NCBI GenBank assembly: GCA_040289295.1
Contig: PSLA01000003.1
Span: 47,952 to 111,951 of the forward strand
DNA from: J051 sp040289295
Lineage (GTDB): Bacteria > Armatimonadota > Fimbriimonadia > Fimbriimonadales > ATM1
Direction of reading: 5' to 3'
DNA: 64,000 nt
Within the stretch, counting starts at the first letter, position 1, and every line of letters starts with the position of its first letter. This document shows, piece by piece, positions 50,240-58,172 of the stretch. The position numbers and the translations under genes are program-made. The notes beneath the pieces are model-generated. The model searched no databases. It was not told the origin of the DNA and saw nothing but the letters and a program-made list of their open reading frames with translations.

Positions 50240-50726
50240 AGATAAGCCGACCTTTTCACCCTTCACCCCCAGCCCCTCTCCCAAAGGGCGAGGGGAGCCG
50301 GATGCGAAGTACGAAACGCAGGACGTCCTGACGGCGCAAGTCGCCAAGGGCTTCTTCGTGATCGTCGCTGTTGGCGTCGTGATGTCGATTCTTGCTATGG
50401 GGGTGCTGCTCACGTGGTTCATCAAGTCGTCCGACCCCGAGCGTCCGACCGACCCTGCAGTAGCTGCGCAGGGGATGGAACTGCCTAGCGGCCCGAGGCT
50501 TCAACCTGCGCCAGGGACGGACGCGGAGACCTTCTTCGCCCGGCAGAAGGCGCGCGTTGGGTCCTACGGCTGGGTGGACGAGCAACACGCGCACGTTCCC
50601 ATCGAGCGGGCGATGGAGATCATTTTGGAGGAGGGGCTTCCGGCACGGCCGCCGGTGGACGCCTCTTCCCTCACTCCCAGCCCCTCTCCCAGTGGGAGAG
50701 GGGAGGCAAGCGGGGGTGCACAATGA
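50232..50726 (+). CDS. Small complex III-linked membrane protein with two repeat insertions
   Basis: 164 residues. One membrane helix (FFVIVAVGVVMSILAMGVLLTWF) and a conserved C-terminal motif SYGWVDEQHAHVPIERAMEIILEEGLP, seen in the small protein that sits between ActF and SCO1 in many such clusters. Both ends are unusual: residues 8-21 (FSPFTPSPSPKGRG) and 147-160 (SLTPSPSPSGRG) are translations of the palindromic family A repeat, so two insertions have been accepted in frame. Overlaps actF by 8 bp and SCO1 by 4 bp. Confidence 0.8.
   Translation: MHEDKPTFSPFTPSPSPKGRGEPDAKYETQDVLTAQVAKGFFVIVAVGVVMSILAMGVLLTWFIKSSDPERPTDPAVAAQGMELPSGPRLQPAPGTDAETFFARQKARVGSYGWVDEQHAHVPIERAMEIILEEGLPARPPVDASSLTPSPSPSGRGEASGGAQ
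50257..50298 (+). repeat. Palindromic dispersed repeat, family A copy 2
   Basis: CCCTTCACCCCCAGCCCCTC then TCCCAAAGGGCGAGGGGAGCC; near-perfect 10-bp stem (50273-50282 with 50286-50295, one mismatch). Translated as the N-terminal TPSPSPKGRGE of the small complex III protein. Confidence 0.85.
50668..50707 (+). repeat. Palindromic dispersed repeat, family A copy 3
   Basis: Perfect 10-bp stem CCCCTCTCCC / GGGAGAGGGG (50681-50690 with 50694-50703, loop AGT), preceded by CCCTCACTCCCAG. Translated as the C-terminal LTPSPSPSGRGE of the same protein. Confidence 0.88.
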
Positions 50727-51568
50727 GAACGTTTCTGCTTCCGGCTGCATTCCTGTTCGCCGCCGTCTGTGCTGCTCAGCCACGCGAGCAAATGGACATG
50801 CTCAAGGACGTAAAGATCGAGCAGCGGCTGGGCGCGCAGCTGCCCCTGGACGCCCAGTTTCGTGACGAGACGGGGCGTGTGGTATCGCTCTCCAACTACT
50901 TCGGCAGAGGGAAACCGGTCGTGCTCGCGCTCATTTACTACCGTTGCCCGAGTCTGTGCAACCAGATCCTGAACGGCATGCTCGCGGCATTCCGCATTGT
51001 GAAGCATGACCTTGGCAAGCAGTACGAAGTTGTGTGCATCAGCATTGACCCGCGTGAAACGCCGGACCTTGCTGCACAAAAGAAGGAGTCTTACGTGAAA
51101 AGTTACGGACGCTCCGGCGCCGCAGACGGCTGGCACTTCCTGACGGGCGCCGAGGAGCAGATCAATCGGGTTGCCAATGCCGTCGGCTACCACTATAAGT
51201 ACATCCCGGAGACCGACATCTATGCCCACGCAGCTGGCATCGTGGTTTGCACTCCAGATGGGAAACTGGGGCAGTACTTCTACGGGATCGAGTATTCGCC
51301 AAGGCAACTGGAGTTGGCGCTGGCGGACTCCTCGAACGGCAAGTTGGGCAGCCTGGTGGATGCAATCACGCTTTGGTGCACCGTGTACGACCCGGCGACG
51401 GGCACATACCAGTTCATGATTTTGCGAGTGATCCAAGTGTTTGGTGTGCTTACTGTCATTGCGCTCGCAACGTTCGTCCTGCGCGGTCTTCGTGCTGAGC
51501 GTCGTGCAGCCGCTGCCGCGCGCGAGAGATCGGAGCAGAACGGAGCGCTCGGAGGCAACGACCGGTGA
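50723..51568 (+). CDS. SCO1/SenC copper chaperone (copy 2)
   Basis: 281 residues. Signal peptide MRTFLLPAAFLFAAVCAAQ, a thioredoxin fold with CPSLC (YYRCPSLCNQIL) and the copper His in TDIYAHAAGIVVC, and a C-terminal membrane helix (VIQVFGVLTVIALATFVL). This longer, C-terminally anchored SCO1 type is usual inside complex III/caa3 clusters and differs from copy 1. Overlaps coxB by one base. Confidence 0.92.
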   Translation: MRTFLLPAAFLFAAVCAAQPREQMDMLKDVKIEQRLGAQLPLDAQFRDETGRVVSLSNYFGRGKPVVLALIYYRCPSLCNQILNGMLAAFRIVKHDLGKQYEVVCISIDPRETPDLAAQKKESYVKSYGRSGAADGWHFLTGAEEQINRVANAVGYHYKYIPETDIYAHAAGIVVCTPDGKLGQYFYGIEYSPRQLELALADSSNGKLGSLVDAITLWCTVYDPATGTYQFMILRVIQVFGVLTVIALATFVLRGLRAERRAAAAARERSEQNGALGGNDR

Positions 51569-52581
51569 TGCGCTTGCCATTTGCGAACATTCCGATATGG
51601 CCGGAGGGCGCGTCCAAAGCCGCTCACGAGTTGGACCTGCTCTACTTGGTCATCGTCGGACTGACCGTCTTCTTCTGCACCATCGTGTTCGGTCTTGTCG
51701 TGTACTTCGTTGCGAAGTACTACGCCGGCTCGAAGGCGGACCGCGCGAACCCGACGTTCCACAACATGCCGCTCGAGCTGGCTTGGTCGCTGATCCCGCT
51801 TGCACTAGGGCTGTTCGTGTTTGGATGGGCAGCGAAGCTGTTCGTCGAGATACAGGCGCCGATCCAATCTGAGAACGCGCTGAACATCTACGTCGTCGGC
51901 AAGCAGTGGATGTGGCAGATGCAGCATCCGACCGGCCAGCGAGAAAACAACGAGCTTCACATCCCGGTGGGCAGGCCGGTGAAGCTGACTCTCATCTCGC
52001 AAGACGTCATCCACAGTTTCTACGTTCCTGCGTTCCGAACGAAGGCGGACGTGGTTCCTGGTCGGTATCGGACGCTGTGGTTCGAGCCGACTAAGGTTGG
52101 GAAGTACCACCTGTTCTGTGCCGAGTTCTGTGGCACGAAGCACTCCGAGATGATCGGCTGGGTGTACATTCTGTCGCCGGAGGACTATGAGAAGTGGCTC
52201 CAAGACAACCGCTGGGGCATGGGTGGCGAGGGCGTTACGGTCGCGCAGGCGGGGGAGGCGCTTTTCCAGCAACTGAAATGCACTTCGTGCCACTCGCCCG
52301 AGCAGCGCATTGGCCCGCCGCTGTCGGGCCTCTACGGTTCGACGAGGACGCTGTCGGACGGGCGGAAGGTGGTCGCTGACTATGACTACCTGCGGCAGGC
52401 GATTCTCGAGCCGCAAGCAGTTACCGTCTCTGGGTACGAACCGATAATGCCGCCCTATCGCGGACAACTTACAGAGCAGGAGGTGATTCAGTTGATTGAG
52501 TACATCAAGACCTTGTCGGCTTCACCGGCTTCGCCGGTCGCCAACGCAAAACCATCGATTGACACAGGAGACAGACAATGA
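51568..52581 (+). CDS. coxB: Cytochrome c oxidase subunit II with fused cytochrome c (caa3 type)
   Basis: 337 residues. Two membrane helices, a cupredoxin domain with the CuA ligands (C184, C188 in CAEFCGTKHSEMIG, plus the H in QDVIHSFYVP), and a C-terminal cytochrome c domain with CTSCH (C238, C241, H242) and a distal Met in EPIMPPYRGQL. The fusion defines a caa3 oxidase that takes electrons straight from ActE/ActA. ATG 51568; an in-frame GTG lies one codon before. Confidence 0.95.
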   Translation: MRLPFANIPIWPEGASKAAHELDLLYLVIVGLTVFFCTIVFGLVVYFVAKYYAGSKADRANPTFHNMPLELAWSLIPLALGLFVFGWAAKLFVEIQAPIQSENALNIYVVGKQWMWQMQHPTGQRENNELHIPVGRPVKLTLISQDVIHSFYVPAFRTKADVVPGRYRTLWFEPTKVGKYHLFCAEFCGTKHSEMIGWVYILSPEDYEKWLQDNRWGMGGEGVTVAQAGEALFQQLKCTSCHSPEQRIGPPLSGLYGSTRTLSDGRKVVADYDYLRQAILEPQAVTVSGYEPIMPPYRGQLTEQEVIQLIEYIKTLSASPASPVANAKPSIDTGDRQ

Positions 52582-54257
52582 GCGCAGCAAGCACAGTCGT
52601 CAAGCAACCCGAAGCTGTAAATTACCTAAACGTTGACAACAGGATCAAGTCGTGGCTTCTGACTGAGGATCACAAGCGTATCGGTATTTTGTACCTCATA
52701 ACGATCTCGCTGATGTTTTTGGCCGGCGGGATCTTCGCGATGCTGATTCGTCTCGAACTGCTGACGCCCGCCGGAGACCTGGTGATGTCGGACACGTACA
52801 ACAAGATGTTCACGATGCACGGTGTGATCATGATCTTTTTCTTCCTGATCCCGTCGATTCCCGCCGTGCTGGGAAACTTTTGCTTACCCATCATGATCGG
52901 CGCGCGAGACGTGGCCTTTCCCAGGCTGAACCTTGCAAGTTGGTACGTGTTCACTGCGGGCGCGATCCTGGGTATAACCGCGCTGGTGTTGGGCGGCGTG
53001 GACACCGGCTGGACGTTCTACACTCCGTACAGCAGCTCGTTTTCGCACACCCCCGTTATCATCGCTGTGTCCGGTGTGTTTGTAGCGGGCTTCGCGAGCA
53101 TATTCACCGGGCTGAACTTTATCGTCACGATTCACAAGATGCGCGCCCCGGGCATGACCTGGTTGCGGCTGCCGCTTTTCGTGTGGGCGCAGTACGCGAC
53201 CAGTCTTATCATGGTGTTGGGGACACCAGTTGTGGCGATTACGCTGCTGCTCGTAGCTGTGGAGCGCGGGCTTCGGATCGGCATCTTCGACCCTGCCCTC
53301 GGCGGCGACCCCGTGTTGTTCCAACACCTGTTCTGGTTCTACAGTCATCCGGCTGTGTACATCATGATCTTGCCGGGCATGGGTGTGATGAGCGAGCTTA
53401 TTGCAACGTTTTCACGGAAGCGAATCTTCGGCTATGAGTTTGTGGCGTATTCGTCTCTCGCGATCGCGGTCCTGAGTTTCCTCGTCTGGGGGCACCACAT
53501 GTTTGTGAGCGGACAGTCGATGTACCTCAGCATGGTGTTCTCGGTGCTGTCGACGCTCGTGGCGATCCCATCTGCAGTGAAGATCTTTAACTGGACTGTA
53601 ACGATGCACAAAGGGCACGTTGCGCTCTATTCTCCGATGCTCTACGCCCTGGGTTTCATTGGCCTGTTCACGATAGGCGGCCTGACCGGCCTGTTTCTTT
53701 CGGCTACGGCGGTGGACATTCACCTGCACGATACCTACTTTGTGGTCGCGCACTTCCACTACGTTATGGTGGGCGGTGCGATCGTTGCGTTTCTTGGTGG
53801 ATTGCACTACTGGTGGCCGAAGATGACTGGCCGAATGTATCCGGAGCCGTGGGGGAAGCTTTCGGCGTTGGTCGTGTTCATCGGATTCAACCTGACGTTC
53901 TTCCCCCAGTTCATTCTGGGATATCTCGGCATGCCAAGGAGGTACCACTCGTACCCTGATGAATGGCAAACGCTCAACGTGCTTTCCAGCGCAGGGGCGA
54001 CCATTCTCGCATCTGGGTTTATCCTTGTTGCGGTGTACCTGTTGTGGTCTTTGCGGTACGGCGCGAAGGCGCCTGCCAATCCATGGGATGCGACCGGCCT
54101 CGAATGGAAGACGTCGTCACCTCCACCACCGACCAACTTTACTCAGCGCCCGATTATCACCGAGGAGGCGTACAACTACCCGATCGTTCTTTCCAACAAC
54201 GGCGAACCGGAAGAAGCGATGAAACAGGAGGGAGCAGAGAAGCATGAGCACGCATGA
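52578..54257 (+). CDS. coxA: Cytochrome c oxidase subunit I
   Basis: 559 residues, twelve helices. Heme-a and binuclear-centre ligands: TMHGVIMIFFF, FWFYSHPAVYIMILPGMG (CuB His and the cross-linked Tyr region), WGHHMFVSGQ, and HDTYFVVAHFHYVMVGG (heme a3 and heme a His). The D-channel Glu is present as GMGVMSE-type helix VI variant needs modelling. Proton-pumping oxygen reductase. ATGA overlaps with both neighbours. Confidence 0.96.
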   Translation: MSAASTVVKQPEAVNYLNVDNRIKSWLLTEDHKRIGILYLITISLMFLAGGIFAMLIRLELLTPAGDLVMSDTYNKMFTMHGVIMIFFFLIPSIPAVLGNFCLPIMIGARDVAFPRLNLASWYVFTAGAILGITALVLGGVDTGWTFYTPYSSSFSHTPVIIAVSGVFVAGFASIFTGLNFIVTIHKMRAPGMTWLRLPLFVWAQYATSLIMVLGTPVVAITLLLVAVERGLRIGIFDPALGGDPVLFQHLFWFYSHPAVYIMILPGMGVMSELIATFSRKRIFGYEFVAYSSLAIAVLSFLVWGHHMFVSGQSMYLSMVFSVLSTLVAIPSAVKIFNWTVTMHKGHVALYSPMLYALGFIGLFTIGGLTGLFLSATAVDIHLHDTYFVVAHFHYVMVGGAIVAFLGGLHYWWPKMTGRMYPEPWGKLSALVVFIGFNLTFFPQFILGYLGMPRRYHSYPDEWQTLNVLSSAGATILASGFILVAVYLLWSLRYGAKAPANPWDATGLEWKTSSPPPPTNFTQRPIITEEAYNYPIVLSNNGEPEEAMKQEGAEKHEHA

Positions 54258-54900
54258 AGGCGACATGTACGTCGGTCACCAGTTCGAAGATGCGGAGCAA
54301 CAACTCGACTCCTACAGCATCGGCATGTGGCTGTTCTTGGTTACCGAGGTGCTTTTCTTCGGCGGCCTTTTTCTCGCTTACATCATCTATCGAACGCGGT
54401 ACACCCAGGCGTTTGTCGCCGCTCACCACGAGCTGGATTGGCGACTTGGCGGCCTGAACACCGTCATTCTGATCACCAGTTCACTGACGATGGCGCTCGC
54501 CGTTCGGGCGGCTGTGCTGAACCGCATGAAGGCGGTTTTGGGGTGGCTTGGACTCACACTTCTTTGCGCGAGCGGGTTCATGGTGGTTAAGTACGTCGAG
54601 TACAGCGCCAAGTTTGAGCACCACCTGTTCCCGGGCCCGAAGTTTGAGTTTCAGCACGCAGGCGTTGACTCTGGGCAGGCGCAGATGTTCTTCAACCTCT
54701 ACTTCGCCATGACTGGGCTGCACGGCGCGCATGTGCTTATCGGTATGATTACGATGATGGTCCTCGCCATCCGCCTCTGGCTGATGCGGAAGCAGCGCGT
54801 TGACTTTATCCCAATCGAGCTGACCGGTCTGTACTGGCACTTCGTTGACCTCGTCTGGATCTTCTTGTTCCCGTTGTTTTATCTTGTTGGAGGTAACTGA
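54244..54900 (+). CDS. coxC: Cytochrome c oxidase subunit III
   Basis: 218 residues with five helices. SYSIGMWLFLVTEVLFFGGLFLAYIIY opening, FNLYFAMTGLHGAHVLIGM and ELTGLYWHFVDLVWIFLFPLFYL at the end are standard COX3. Overlaps coxA by 14 bp and coxD by one base. Confidence 0.95.
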   Translation: MSTHEGDMYVGHQFEDAEQQLDSYSIGMWLFLVTEVLFFGGLFLAYIIYRTRYTQAFVAAHHELDWRLGGLNTVILITSSLTMALAVRAAVLNRMKAVLGWLGLTLLCASGFMVVKYVEYSAKFEHHLFPGPKFEFQHAGVDSGQAQMFFNLYFAMTGLHGAHVLIGMITMMVLAIRLWLMRKQRVDFIPIELTGLYWHFVDLVWIFLFPLFYLVGGN

Positions 54901-55259
54901 TGTCGTTCGAACCCGCCAGACCCAAGGTCTACTTGCTCACGTTTGCCGCTCTGCTTGTTCTTACGGCAATTACAGTTTTTGCGGCGAAATTGACGCTCCC
55001 CAAGATACCGATGGGCATCATGGTGCTCGACCTGAACATTGTGCTTGCCATGGCGATCGCTTGTGTGAAGGCGTCGCTCGTCGTGCTTTACTTTATGCAC
55101 TACAAGGACATGGGGCAGGTCTCGAGGGTGTGGGCGGTCGCAGGTGTGTTTTTTCTGCTGATCATGTTCTTTTTGACGCTCGGAGACTATGAGAACCGAC
55201 CGTCCGAGGAGACCGTCGGTTGGACGGAGTCAGGGCCTCTGCACGACGCCAGACCATAA
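54900..55259 (+). CDS. coxD: Cytochrome c oxidase subunit IV (prokaryotic type)
   Basis: 119 residues, three helices. VLTAITVFAAKLTLPKIP, LDLNIVLAMAIACVKASLVVLYFMHYKDM is the COX4_pro signature. Final gene of the respiratory operon; its end overlaps the convergent hutG gene by 30 bp. Confidence 0.92.
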   Translation: MSFEPARPKVYLLTFAALLVLTAITVFAAKLTLPKIPMGIMVLDLNIVLAMAIACVKASLVVLYFMHYKDMGQVSRVWAVAGVFFLLIMFFLTLGDYENRPSEETVGWTESGPLHDARP

Positions 55260-56126
55260 GCACCGCGCCGCCAGCCGAGCAGTCATGTCCTCAACGTCGT
55301 GCGGAGGGCAAAGCTCATAGATGCCGAACGTTCGCACCGTCGGCGCAGCCAGTACGAACTCGAGAAACTGTACGACGACGCCGACAGGTAAGCCGCTCGG
55401 TTGTGGTGCGCTGACGCCAGGGGCGGCCGACATCGCAAACACATCCATGTCAAGGCTCAGGTCGACGAGCTCGCATTGATCCAGAATCTGTTGGGCTGCG
55501 CGCGTTGCTTCACTCAGTTCGTCGGCAACGACGGAGCCGCCCTTCGCAAGCACATATTCGCGGTGGAACAGCGAGGTGGCTGAAGGCTGTACGCCGAACC
55601 AAAGCGCGTCTTCACCCCGTACCCCGCTTTCGAGTGCGCGCCAATACGAAGTGCCGCTGTGGTGAACCTCCGAAGCGCGAACGTCAAGGTGGGCGTCTAC
55701 GTTGATGAACCCAGTCCGCCCCGCCTGCATCAACGCCGCAACGGACGAGTAGCCCCAGTCGTGGCCGCCGCCCAAAAGCGCAACCCGGCGGGATCGCGAC
55801 AACGCAAGCACGATCGCCTCCGTGGCGAGCGCGTGGTCGGCATCCAAGTCGCGGCTCAGCACGAGGTTGCCGAGGTCGGCTACACGCATCCCATCATGGG
55901 CCGCCATCTTGTAGAAGAACTCGCGAATGCGATCCGGTCCTTGCGCTGCGCCGGGCCTTCCTTGGTTGAGCACAACGCCTCTGTCGTCTCCAAAGCCGAT
56001 GATGGCGACGTCCCACTCAGCCTTCTCGAACTTTCGCAGGGAGGGCATAACGGTGACATCGCCCATCCGGGGGTCGTGTCGGTCGCCGCGCGTGTAAAGC
56101 AAATTCGGCCGCTGCTCGAACTTCAT
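55230..56126 (-). CDS. hutG: Arginase-family hydrolase, probable formimidoylglutamase
   Basis: 298 residues. Binuclear Mn motifs GGGHDWGYSS, NVDAHLDVR and SLDMDVFAMSAAPGVSAPQP are intact. The arginase/agmatinase/formimidoylglutamase family is certain; HutG is chosen because hutH lies directly upstream with a 4-bp overlap. It would hydrolyse N-formimino-glutamate to glutamate and formamide in histidine breakdown. hutU and hutI are not in the window. Confidence 0.85.
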   Translation of the reverse strand: MKFEQRPNLLYTRGDRHDPRMGDVTVMPSLRKFEKAEWDVAIIGFGDDRGVVLNQGRPGAAQGPDRIREFFYKMAAHDGMRVADLGNLVLSRDLDADHALATEAIVLALSRSRRVALLGGGHDWGYSSVAALMQAGRTGFINVDAHLDVRASEVHHSGTSYWRALESGVRGEDALWFGVQPSATSLFHREYVLAKGGSVVADELSEATRAAQQILDQCELVDLSLDMDVFAMSAAPGVSAPQPSGLPVGVVVQFLEFVLAAPTVRTFGIYELCPPHDVEDMTARLAARCLWSGVVQRP

Positions 56127-57613
56127 TCCAGGTCTCCGATCGTCGCCTCGACTGCTTCGATGACGCGAGCGATATCCAACGCTTGAATCTCTGCACTCAT
56201 TGAGCGGTCACCGTTGAGCGTCGGAATCTGGTCGCGTAGCGCGTCCCACGCTGCCTGAACGCCCGCGCCGGGAGCGTCGTCTTGGATAGCACGCCGACAG
56301 TCGAGCGCCTGCGCTCCGATCGCCAACTCGATGGCGAGCACGTTGCGTGTGTTTGTCAGCACTCGTCGTGCATGAAGCGCAGCGTTCATTGCCATACTCA
56401 CGTGGTCCTCTTGGTTCGCTCCTGTGGTTAGTGAATCGATACAAGATGGATGTGCTAAAACCTTGTTCTCGCTCACGAGCGCTGCCGCCGTGTACTGGCA
56501 GATCATCATGCCGCTGTTGAGCCCGGGGCTGTCGGTGAGAAAAGCTGGAAGACCACGGTTGGTCGCTTGATTCAGGCACCGATCCGAGCGCCGCTCGCTG
56601 ATGGACGCGAGCTCAGCGATGCCGATCTTAGCGTAATCAAGAGCAAGGCCGACCGGCTCGCCATGAAAGTGTCCCGCCGAAAGCACAGCATCCTCAAAGA
56701 CGAGCGGGTTGTCTGTAACCGATTGCAGTTCCACCTCGACTACGTCGCGGAGATGAGCAATGGCGTTGCGTGCTGCTCCGTGCACCTGGGGTGCGCAGCG
56801 GATCGAGTATGCGTCCTGCACTTCGCCGCAGTTCGCGTGACTGATGATCAGTTCGCTACGCTCGATGAGGCGGGCGATGTTCCGGGCGGAGCGCTGCTGG
56901 TGCGGGTGCGGACGCAGGCGGTGCACCCGCTCTTGGAACGGCTGGGCCGAGCAGAGCATCGCCTCCAGGTTCATCGCGCATGCCACGTCGGCGGCCTTCG
57001 TAAGCAACTCAGCCTCGAAAATGAGCAGTGCGGCTATCGCAGTGTGCACGTGTGTGCCGTTGATGAGGGACAACCCCTCCTTCTCCTTGAGGGAGAAGCC
57101 GTCCTCGATAAGAGACAGGGCGATGTGTGCGAGCGGCGCGAGGTCGCCGCTCGCCCCGAGGCTACCCATCTCCGGGACCTCCGGGATGTCGTCCGAGTTC
57201 AACCGTGCACAAAGTGCCTCAGCAGGTCGAGGGCCTACTCCGCTATGGCCGCGCAAGTGCGTCGCCGCCACCAAAAGCATTGCCGCGCGAACGACATCTC
57301 TCGGCAGCGGTTCGCCGACTCCCATCGCATGCGAGCGAACGAGGTTCTCCTGAAGGTCAAGCCTGTTCTGCGACGGAACGATTTCGGACTTCAACGGCCC
57401 AAAGCCCGTGTTGACTCCGTACACAGCCTCGCCGGAATCGAGGATTGCTTCGAGCGCCTTGCGGGAACGCTCTGCCCGGGCGGCGGCATCCGCCGAGATG
57501 CGCACCTTCGCGCCTTGAGCCACCGCGGCGACTTCTTCGATGCTCAACCTCTCGCCGCTCAGCGTAATGGCGCCTGGCACGGACGTGCCCGCCCGCGAAT
57601 CACCGCGTTCCAT
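56123..57613 (-). CDS. hutH: Histidine ammonia-lyase
   Basis: 496 residues. Converts histidine to urocanate. The MIO prosthetic group forms from A154-S155-G156 in GSLGASGDLAPLAHIAL; YGVNTGFGPL and the later QDAYSIRCAPQVHGAARN and NQEDHVSMAM are HAL signatures. First gene of a two-gene hut operon, with a CATAAT hexamer 8 nt upstream of the ATG, divergent from the arg genes. Confidence 0.96.
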   Translation of the reverse strand: MERGDSRAGTSVPGAITLSGERLSIEEVAAVAQGAKVRISADAAARAERSRKALEAILDSGEAVYGVNTGFGPLKSEIVPSQNRLDLQENLVRSHAMGVGEPLPRDVVRAAMLLVAATHLRGHSGVGPRPAEALCARLNSDDIPEVPEMGSLGASGDLAPLAHIALSLIEDGFSLKEKEGLSLINGTHVHTAIAALLIFEAELLTKAADVACAMNLEAMLCSAQPFQERVHRLRPHPHQQRSARNIARLIERSELIISHANCGEVQDAYSIRCAPQVHGAARNAIAHLRDVVEVELQSVTDNPLVFEDAVLSAGHFHGEPVGLALDYAKIGIAELASISERRSDRCLNQATNRGLPAFLTDSPGLNSGMMICQYTAAALVSENKVLAHPSCIDSLTTGANQEDHVSMAMNAALHARRVLTNTRNVLAIELAIGAQALDCRRAIQDDAPGAGVQAAWDALRDQIPTLNGDRSMSAEIQALDIARVIEAVEATIGDLE

Positions 57614-57922
57614 CGCGGGGGATTATGGACCGCGCGGGCCCCATGACTCGCGCCGTCTTCTTGAGGGGTGGCATGGCCGAGCGGCTCGGAGGCTGTCCGG
57701 CGTCGGCTAACGCAACCGCTCGTCGGTGTTTCCCTTGCATTGTTGCTTCGGCGCAGCGCGAGTTGCATCTCGCACGACGCGGAGGCGCTTTCTCAGCGGG
57801 GACGCGATCAGTCGCTCGCCCATGCCGGCCCTTCTATCCCGCTCAGCCCCCTCCGTTCCCGCCTCAATCCTCCGTAGAATCACCAGGTTGTGACCGATAA
57901 TCCGATTTCCCGCCTGAGGGGC
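57614..57922. other. Divergent intergenic region between hutH and argF promoter
   Basis: 309 bp with no convincing gene. It holds the hutH -10 at its left end and, at 57875-57880, a TAGAAT hexamer 9 nt before GTG 57890, which is in frame with the argF leader peptide and could give a longer 54-residue form. A stretch at 57665-57700 looks like the 5' part of a serine tRNA but does not fold. Confidence 0.5.
57622..57627 (-). promoter_or_regulatory. Putative -10 box CATAAT, 8 nt before hutH ATG
   Basis: One mismatch to TATAAT, with leaderless spacing. Confidence 0.4.
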
Positions 57923-57951
57923 TTGACATCAGGCGGGGTTTTGGGTATGAT
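57923..57951 (+). promoter_or_regulatory. Consensus promoter of the argF-argG operon
   Basis: TTGACA (57923-57928), 17-bp spacer, TATGAT (57946-57951): the best sigma-70-like promoter in the window. Seven bases separate the -10 from the leader-peptide ATG, so transcription should start at or next to that ATG. Confidence 0.75.
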
Positions 57952-58172
57952 GATCGCAATGGCAGAGCACGTCCGTCTTTGGACGGTGACGAGCCGCGAG
58001 CGCGCGGCGTCGTCTGCTGCCTCGTTCCGACTCCGACGACGAGCACGACGATAGGGGCCTCGCCCCGGACGGTCCCGTATTCGGATCCCGCGAGTTGCCC
58101 CACCTCTCGTTCCCTTCAGCCCGTAAGGGCATCGCGACCGTACCGCACATCTTATAGATAGAAGGAGTCGAA
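57952..58172 (+). promoter_or_regulatory. Structured argF leader, candidate arginine-responsive translational attenuator
   Basis: About 214 nt of transcribed leader. Local hairpins: CGTCC/GGACG around 57970-57985, CGTCGTC/GACGACG around 58008-58041, GGGGC/GCCCC at 58054-58066 and CCCTT/AAGGG at 58112-58129; ACGGTC (58069-58074) can pair with GACCGT (58136-58141). The Arg-codon segment TTCCGACTCC (58025-58034) pairs with GGAGTCGAAA (58164-58173 region) at 9 of 10 positions, covering the ribosome-binding site. No U-run terminator is visible, so control at translation is more likely than at transcription. Confidence 0.5.
57959..58054 (+). CDS. Putative arginine leader peptide of argF-argG
   Basis: 31 codons, MAEHVRLWTVTSRERAASSA then ASFRLRRRARR and TAG. 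Nine of 31 residues are Arg, and six of the last eight codons are CGA. The ATG sits 7 nt after the consensus -10, the leaderless arrangement used elsewhere in this window. The stop lies 118 nt before argF. The composition, position and absence of any protein family resemblance fit a cis-acting leader peptide whose translation senses charged tRNA-Arg. Within the Arg run, CGACTCC (58028-58034) is complementary to GGAGTCG (58164-58170), the argF Shine-Dalgarno region. Not shown to be translated. Confidence 0.6.
   Translation: MAEHVRLWTVTSRERAASSAASFRLRRRARR

Noticed and set aside
57665..57750. Serine-tRNA-like start (GGCATGGCCGAGCGGCTCGGAGGC)
   Set aside because: Only the acceptor/D-arm pattern fits. 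There is no anticodon stem, no GGTTCGA T-arm and no matching 3' acceptor strand.
57625..57900. 91-residue open frame between hutH and argF
   Set aside because: Low-complexity composition, no ribosome-binding or -10 signal at its start, and no family resemblance; treated as chance.
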